NCBI GenBank assembly: GCA_023416575.1
Contig: JAEZHL010000416.1
Location: forward strand, 1-6,117
Direction of reading: 5' to 3'
Source of the DNA: Pseudomonadota bacterium
GTDB lineage: Bacteria > Pseudomonadota > Alphaproteobacteria > Rhizobiales > Hyphomicrobiaceae
Length of the DNA: 6,117 bases
The notes beneath the pieces were generated by a model, which saw only the letters and a list, made by a program, of their open reading frames with translations, did not search any database and had not been told where the DNA came from. The position numbers were made by a program, and so were the translations under genes. Shown in pieces: positions 6,018 through 6,117 of the stretch (position 1 is its first letter; each line of letters begins with the position of its first letter).

Positions 6018-6117
6018 TCAGTGCGCCGTCCGGCTGATGCGGGCGATCTCGTCCTTCAGCCTGAGTTTTTCCAGTTTCAAGCTGTTGATCTTGGTGGAGT
6101 CCACAGCGGGTCTGGAC
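6018..6117 (-). CDS. DUF465 / YdcH-family small protein, C-terminal end, cut by window edge
   Basis: Only the last 32 codons are in the window. They end with TGA at 6020-6018, and the start lies beyond the right edge. The visible residues include KINSLKLEKLRLKDEIARI, which matches the conserved end of the DUF465 (YdcH-like) family: a short charged alpha-helical hairpin whose second helix carries a (K/R)LxLKDEI motif. Such proteins are usually about 55-80 residues, cytoplasmic, probably coiled-coil, and of unknown biochemical function; they are common in alphaproteobacteria. The tail after the motif (SRTAH) is short, as usual. Transcription converges with the DMT transporter gene, so it is not part of that unit. 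Membership rests on one motif, which is distinctive. Confidence 0.72.
   Translation of the reverse strand, partial: SRPAVDSTKINSLKLEKLRLKDEIARISRTAH

Overview
The window is GC-rich, densely coding DNA from a proteobacterium. It is most likely an alphaproteobacterium of the Hyphomicrobiales type. This rests on the codon use (strong G/C preference at third positions) and on family types: an alphaproteobacterial-looking PrpE, a TauE/SafE permease with a SPVQAAGIMLPI segment, and a DUF465/YdcH tail. The genus cannot be named from the sequence alone.

Layout. Positions 1-1278 (minus strand) hold the N-terminal two thirds of a propionyl-CoA synthetase-type ligase (prpE) that runs off the left edge. 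A 189-base divergent intergenic region follows. Four plus-strand genes come next: a TauE/SafE-family permease (1468-2226), a complete 540-residue AMP-forming acyl-CoA ligase of the plant AAE/BZO1-like type (2352-3974), an L-aspartate dehydrogenase (nadX, about 4069-4890), and a ten-helix EamA/DMT-family transporter (4967-5854). The gaps between them are 125, 94 and 76 bases. At the right edge, on the minus strand, is the C-terminal end of a small DUF465 (YdcH-like) protein (6018-6117), convergent with the eamA-type gene across a 163-base non-coding gap.

How the genes may work together. The ligase, nadX and DMT transporter are co-oriented and closely spaced, so they could be one transcription unit. 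No strong intrinsic terminator separates them, although one weak hairpin plus T5 precedes the transporter. Together they suggest carboxylic-acid activation, release or fixation of amino nitrogen through aspartate/oxaloacetate, and metabolite transport. The substrates cannot be read from the sequence. The divergent prpE and the TauE permease add a second acid-activating enzyme and an anion exporter, so the locus looks like small-organic-acid metabolism.

I found no mobile element, CRISPR array, RNA gene or clear new system. The points worth a second look are the unusual grouping, several odd translation-initiation regions (the permease, the ligase, nadX), a 12-base direct repeat plus GC hairpin ahead of nadX, and an unexplained short reading frame at 5851-5958.
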